Part shown: in pieces, positions 63,579 through 64,000 of the stretch
How the letters are laid out: every line of letters starts with the position of its first letter
Numbering within the stretch: the first letter of the stretch is position 1
Assembly: GCA_035512775.1 (NCBI GenBank)
Contig: DATKDI010000083.1
Span: 1-64,000, forward strand
Reading direction: 5' to 3'
DNA length: 64,000 nt
From: JAJNBA01 sp035512775
GTDB lineage: Bacteria > Actinomycetota > UBA4738 > HRBIN12
Translations under genes and position numbers: made by a program
Notes under the pieces: model-generated
Database searches by the model: none
What the model was told of the DNA's origin: nothing
What the model saw: only the letters and a program-made list of their open reading frames with translations

Positions 63579-63961
63579 GCGCTCTCCTTCTCGGTCACGA
63601 GGTCGAGCAGCCGGTCGGCCAACTCGAACGGATCTACGGGCTTCACGAACCATGCGTCGGCTCCCGACCACTTCGCGAGCCAGGCGTCGTGCTTGCGGTC
63701 CAGCAAGATGACGATCACTCCGGTGTAGGGCTCCAAGTCGTCCCGAAGCGTCCTGGCGAGCCCGAAGGCCCCGGCACGGGACGCGGTCTCGTCTGCCACG
63801 ATCACATCCGGGCGATCCCGGAGCGCGGCCGTCGTCCCGAGCTCACCGTTGCGCGCCGCGCGGAAACGCAAGTCTTGACCGAGCCGGCGCTCGATGCTCC
63901 GCACCGACAGCGCCATCAGCTGGCGGGAGCGCTCGTCCGGCGACACCAGCAGGACGTCCAC
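63575..63961 (-). CDS. Receiver-domain protein
   Basis: A 128-residue stand-alone CheY-like domain. The order of strands fits, with DVIVADETAS at the usual phospho-site position, GVIVILLDRK and the invariant-Lys-like WFVKPVDPFEL. There is no output domain. The site around the aspartate is degenerate. It heads the small minus-strand operon at the window edge. Confidence 0.72.
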   Translation of the reverse strand: MDVLLVSPDERSRQLMALSVRSIERRLGQDLRFRAARNGELGTTAALRDRPDVIVADETASRAGAFGLARTLRDDLEPYTGVIVILLDRKHDAWLAKWSGADAWFVKPVDPFELADRLLDLVTEKESA

Positions 63962-64000
63962 GCACGCGATGCTACTCGCTACCGCACCGCCCGCGGTCTT

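Overview
The window is high-GC bacterial DNA, almost fully coding, with many 1-4 base start/stop overlaps. A WhiB-type regulator, a PimB-like mannosyltransferase close to ArsA-like, SRPBCC and DEDD-exonuclease/UvrC-like genes (partners also found together near Rv2184c-Rv2191 in mycobacteria), an F420/LLM-type enzyme, a DDN-like protein and an actinobacterial-type SOS box all point to Actinomycetota, probably an uncultured lineage. No rRNA, tRNA, CRISPR array, transposase or prophage was seen.

Region 1 (3.4-25.9 kb) looks like a methylated-amine and C1 oxidation island. A minus-strand run (18567 to 3385) holds a three-part glutamate-synthase-like enzyme (mgsA, mgsB, mgsC), a four-subunit sarcosine-oxidase/N-methylglutamate-dehydrogenase-like enzyme (soxD, A, G, B order), fdhD, an NAD-type formate dehydrogenase, mobA and a metallo-beta-lactamase-fold hydrolase. 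The formate dehydrogenase is unusual. Its catalytic half has an in-frame TGA at the selenocysteine position followed by a SECIS-like hairpin, and its Fe-S half is a separate gene lying after fdhB. Divergent from this run are a GAF/PucR regulator, a gamma-glutamylmethylamide-synthetase-like gene (gmaS), a CPA2 antiporter, an Amt transporter and three very small membrane proteins. Read together this is an N-methylglutamate route: methylamine enters through Amt, GmaS makes gamma-glutamylmethylamide, Mgs makes N-methylglutamate, the Sox/Mgd enzyme releases the methyl group as C1-folate, and formate dehydrogenase oxidises formate. Fhs and FchA needed for the folate part are further along (43-47 kb).

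Region 2 (26-29 kb) has small membrane and zinc-ribbon proteins and an APC permease. Region 3 (29.3-43 kb) is the most novel part. It has a second, diverged set of GS-like, class II amidotransferase, GXGXG and FMN glutamate-synthase-like genes, run together with an unknown 144-residue protein, a class I amidotransferase, a PuuD-like hydrolase, a DAO-type flavoenzyme and a flavin reductase fused to a cyclic-nucleotide-binding domain. Facing it is an operon of an acyl-CoA-dehydrogenase-like flavoprotein without the usual catalytic Glu motif, a DUF1989-GcvT fusion and a PhyH-type dioxygenase. This may be an undescribed pathway for another methylated nitrogen compound.

Region 4 (43-56 kb) has folate C1 genes (fhs, fchA, ftcD, GcvT, 5-formyl-THF cyclo-ligase) followed by a conserved actinobacterial block (LLM, ROK kinase, ArsA-like, SRPBCC, PimB, YgfZ, WhiB). 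Region 5 (56-64 kb) has a frame-broken Calx-beta surface protein, an SOS-controlled DEDD exonuclease/UvrC-like protein, a frame-broken DinB-like gene, a thiolase and small proteins. Several single-base frame breaks in 44.8-61 kb may be assembly errors or real decay. No gene-free stretch exceeds 300 bases.
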